From positions 1 through 7,501 of the forward strand of contig DGNI01000130.1 in NCBI GenBank assembly GCA_002388885.1: DNA of 7,501 bases, given 5' to 3'. Below the pieces are notes generated by a model. The model was given only the letters and a program-made list of their open reading frames with translations. It had not been told where the DNA came from and searched no databases. A program made the translations under genes and the position numbers. Shown piece by piece: positions 5,758-7,501 of the stretch; the stretch's first letter is position 1, and every line of letters begins with the position of its first letter. Source of the stretch: Parvularculaceae bacterium UBA4496. Its GTDB lineage: Bacteria; Pseudomonadota; Alphaproteobacteria; Caulobacterales; Parvularculaceae.

Positions 5758-5835
5758 AGCTTTGCGTTCAGCAAGGAGGGGATACGGAGTTTAGTAGCGT
5801 ATCAGTAAAAGCAAGAAAGTAAGTAGCGTACTTTG

Positions 5836-5861
5836 AAAGCGGGCTTTATAGCCCGCTTTTT
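5836..5861 (+). terminator. Intrinsic terminator between convergent nlpD and flhF-like genes
   Basis: AAAGCGGGCT - TTAT - AGCCCGCTTT forms a perfect 10-bp stem (5836-5845 with 5850-5859) with a four-base loop, followed by TT-C-TTT on the plus strand. It lies 79 bp after the nlpD stop and directly abuts the stop of the minus-strand flhF-like gene (5864-5866). On the minus strand the only T-run is the TTT closing the stem, so it should work best for nlpD and less well for the opposing gene. Confidence 0.85.
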
Positions 5862-5863
5862 CT

Positions 5864-6961
5864 TTATCCGATTCTGCCCGGTCTTGAGGCGATCAGGCGC
5901 CGCGCAAGGAAATCCGGGCTGGCGCTCAACAGTCCTTCGGAGATGAACGCCGTTTCGGAAAAGTGCGCGAGCGCAAGCCCGCCCTCGAACGCGGCGCGAA
6001 GCCCGGCGCCGACGCGTTTCGTAGCGTCGAACTTCGTCAGGATGCAGCGTTTGACCCCGATCTCCTTGAAGGCGAGGGCCCAGTCCACATACTCGTCTGC
6101 ATCGCCTGAAGCGGGCAGCACCAGCACGGGTTCCGCGTCGGCCGCTTCCCGGTAGCTCCTGAGCGCGGCCACATCGCCGCTGTCATAGGGGCTGACACCC
6201 GGCGTATCGAAAATAACCGCGCCTTTCGGCCGGTGGCTCCGAAGAATCTGTTGCACGTCGAGCGGGCTTTCAGCGATGAAATATTCCGCACCCAGCGCAT
6301 CGCCATAAGCGCGGATCTGATCGATAGCGCCCGCGCGTCCAACGTCAGCGGTGATCATGAACGCCTTTGCGCCGTGGCGTTGGGCGGACGCCGCCAACTT
6401 GGCGCCGCTCGATGTTTTTCCGGCGCCTGTCGGTCCGACCAGCATCACAGGACTCGATGGCGCCAGCAGCAGGGGTGAAAATGTGAATGCTTCTTCGAAG
6501 CCGGTTTTAAGGCGGTAAAGATCTTCATCGATTTCCGACTTGCGCGCGCCTTCGATCAGGGCGGCAAGCAGGGCTTCGCCGATGCCGTGCGGCGCAAGGA
6601 TTTCGATCATCGAGCGCACGGTGGCGTCGCTCATGTCAAAAGAGCGTTTCGCCTTGCCGCCGGTCAGCGAGCTTGAAAGCTTTGACAGCGCTTCGGCGGA
6701 GAATTTCGTCTCAATGCTTTCATTTAGACGCGCGCCAGCGCCCATCTTGAACGGGCCTTCGTCAACCGCATCGCGGGCGGCGCCAGCGAAATTGGCCTTT
6801 GGAGCCGGGGCGGGCGCCGCGGGCGCCGGTTTGTCCGATGCGGTGACCTCCACATCGCCGCTGGGGAGTTCACGAACGGAAACAATGGTCGCCTTGTCGC
6901 CAAGCGCGCGGTGCGCTTTTTTCTTCGCCGCGTCGAGATTCGAGGCGATAAATTTCATCAT
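5864..6961 (-). CDS. flhF: FlhF-like SRP-family GTPase
   Basis: FlhF is an SRP54/FtsY-type GTPase that places flagella, often at the pole. The 365-residue product opens with the FlhF N-terminal pattern (MKFIASNLDAAKKKAHRALG, then KATIVSVRE), followed by an A/P-rich linker (~43-65), an N-domain-like helical region (~85-165) and the G domain: P-loop GPTGAGKT (176-183), ADVGRAGAIDQIRAYG (205-220, the SRP-GTPase insertion-box region), DTPG (252-255) and TKFDAT (309-314). Several motifs depart from usual FlhF: DVGRAGA for DTYRIGA, DTPGVSP for DTAGRS, TKFDAT for TKLDE. The start could be either of two adjacent ATGs (6961 or 6958); no good Shine-Dalgarno sequence precedes them. No other flagellar structural gene is visible, but sciP lies upstream on the same strand, separated by a terminator. 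The 151 bp before it (6962-7112) hold no promoter I can support. Family placement is firm; strict FlhF orthology is less so. Confidence 0.8.
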   Translation of the reverse strand: MMKFIASNLDAAKKKAHRALGDKATIVSVRELPSGDVEVTASDKPAPAAPAPAPKANFAGAARDAVDEGPFKMGAGARLNESIETKFSAEALSKLSSSLTGGKAKRSFDMSDATVRSMIEILAPHGIGEALLAALIEGARKSEIDEDLYRLKTGFEEAFTFSPLLLAPSSPVMLVGPTGAGKTSSGAKLAASAQRHGAKAFMITADVGRAGAIDQIRAYGDALGAEYFIAESPLDVQQILRSHRPKGAVIFDTPGVSPYDSGDVAALRSYREAADAEPVLVLPASGDADEYVDWALAFKEIGVKRCILTKFDATKRVGAGLRAAFEGGLALAHFSETAFISEGLLSASPDFLARRLIASRPGRIG

Positions 6962-7112
6962 GGGCGCAGGTACCGGATGTTACTGTGACAGGCGCGTTTC
7001 AAGGGCCGTGTCGTACTATGGGCTCTGGCATCAATGTTAACGATTTTCCGCCCCGCATTCCAGTCACGGTGCATATTCAGGCGATCAGCCGCGCTATTCC
7101 GGGGCTAAACAG

Positions 7113-7141
7113 AAAAAACCCGCCGGATTGGGTCCGGCGGG
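7113..7141 (-). terminator. Intrinsic terminator downstream of sciP
   Basis: On the minus strand CCCGCCGGA - CCCAA - TCCGGCGGG makes a perfect 9-bp GC-rich stem (7133-7141 with 7119-7127) with a five-base loop, followed at once by six T residues (7118 down to 7113). It begins 28 bp after the sciP stop and separates sciP from the flhF-like gene, so the latter probably has its own promoter in 6962-7112. Confidence 0.93.
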
Positions 7142-7168
7142 CTATCGAAAACCGAAAAGTTGGAGGGG

Positions 7169-7459
7169 TTACCGGTATTGCTGAACGCGTGTCGCGCGCA
7201 GGCCCGGCAGGCCGAATTGATCGATCGCCTTCTGCCAGGACAAAAACTCTTCGACGGTGAGCGTGTAACGCTCACAGGCTTCTTCGAGGGTCAACAGGCC
7301 GCCACGCACGGCCGCGACCACTTCCGCCTTGCGGCGAATGACCCACCTTTTGGTGGATGGAGGCGGGAGGTCCCGCAAGGTAAGCGGCGTGCCGTCCGGA
7401 CCGATGACATAAGCATCGGACTTCGGTGGCGACGGCGCGTTATCAGCAACGACAGTCAT
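7169..7459 (-). CDS. sciP: CtrA inhibitor SciP (DUF1153 family)
   Basis: SciP is a small alphaproteobacterial DNA-binding protein that, in Caulobacter, binds DNA and the CtrA response regulator and blocks CtrA-dependent transcription in newborn swarmer cells. The 96-residue product carries the DUF1153 core almost throughout: YVIGPDGTPLTLRDLPPP (17-34), then TKRWVIRRKAEVVAAVRGG (36-54), a helix-turn-helix-type segment LLTLEEACERYTLTVEEFLSW (55-75) and the closing IDQFGLPGLRATRVQQYR to the stop. Length is typical (~90-100 residues); only the first ~15 residues are variable. The ATG at 7459 is the only start giving the complete domain; the upstream 42 bp to the window edge show only a weak GGGGAC ribosome-site-like word and no CtrA box. 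The gene is single, with its own strong terminator. Its presence implies a CtrA cell-cycle circuit in this host. Confidence 0.92.
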   Translation of the reverse strand: MTVVADNAPSPPKSDAYVIGPDGTPLTLRDLPPPSTKRWVIRRKAEVVAAVRGGLLTLEEACERYTLTVEEFLSWQKAIDQFGLPGLRATRVQQYR

Positions 7460-7501
7460 GAGAGTACAAGTCCCCGTAAACGCAACTTTGTTCTGACGGA
7501 G

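Noticed and set aside
7022..7045. CtrA box or sigma-54 promoter before the flhF-like gene
   Set aside because: GTTAAC at 7036-7041 is only a half site with no TTAA at the right distance, and TGGCA at 7026-7030 lacks a properly spaced -12 GC element.
6985..7260. Plus-strand open frame of 91 codons across the sciP terminator
   Set aside because: It runs through the GC-rich terminator stem and antisense to the well-supported sciP gene, has no ribosome site and encodes no recognisable protein.

Overview
The window is a chromosomal housekeeping segment of an alphaproteobacterium. This is shown by the gene order scpB-tatA-tatB-tatC-serS-surE-nlpD, by an SciP/DUF1153 protein (a CtrA inhibitor known only from Alphaproteobacteria), by a full CtrA-type box (TTAA-N7-TTAAC) and by sparse GANTC (CcrM-type) sites. 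A Caulobacterales/Hyphomonadaceae/Parvularculales-like host fits best, but I cannot place it further from sequence alone. Most of the DNA is GC-rich, with one clear AT-richer patch inside serS.

Layout, plus strand: the 3' end of scpB (1-380); tatA (460-678); an ~88-bp structured repeat (709-796); tatB and tatC overlapping by 4 nt (833-2061); a second copy of the same repeat in inverted orientation (2076-2163, longer arms 2067-2168); serS (2236-3708) with an unusual ~60-residue in-frame insertion; surE overlapping serS by 1 nt (3708-4472); a 100-bp regulatory gap with a CtrA box and two GANTC sites; an nlpD/dipM-type LysM-LytM lipoprotein gene (4573-5757); and an intrinsic terminator (5836-5861). 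Minus strand: an FlhF-like SRP-GTPase gene (5864-6961) convergent with nlpD, then a strong terminator (7113-7141) below sciP (7169-7459).

How the genes work together: ScpB serves chromosome condensation; TatABC exports folded proteins; SerRS charges tRNA-Ser; SurE is a nucleotidase; the NlpD/DipM-type lipoprotein is predicted to activate septal amidases. NlpD-type amidase activation and Tat export are connected in known systems, because several cell-wall amidases are Tat substrates. SciP and FlhF point to cell-cycle and flagellar control, and a predicted CtrA box sits in front of the division lipoprotein gene a few kilobases from sciP.

I found no CRISPR array, tRNA, rRNA, phage, IS element or novel multigene defence-type system. 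The points most worth a second look are the SerRS insertion in its low-GC patch, the two inverted 88-bp elements with compensatory arm changes that bracket tatBC, and the cell-cycle control region in front of nlpD.
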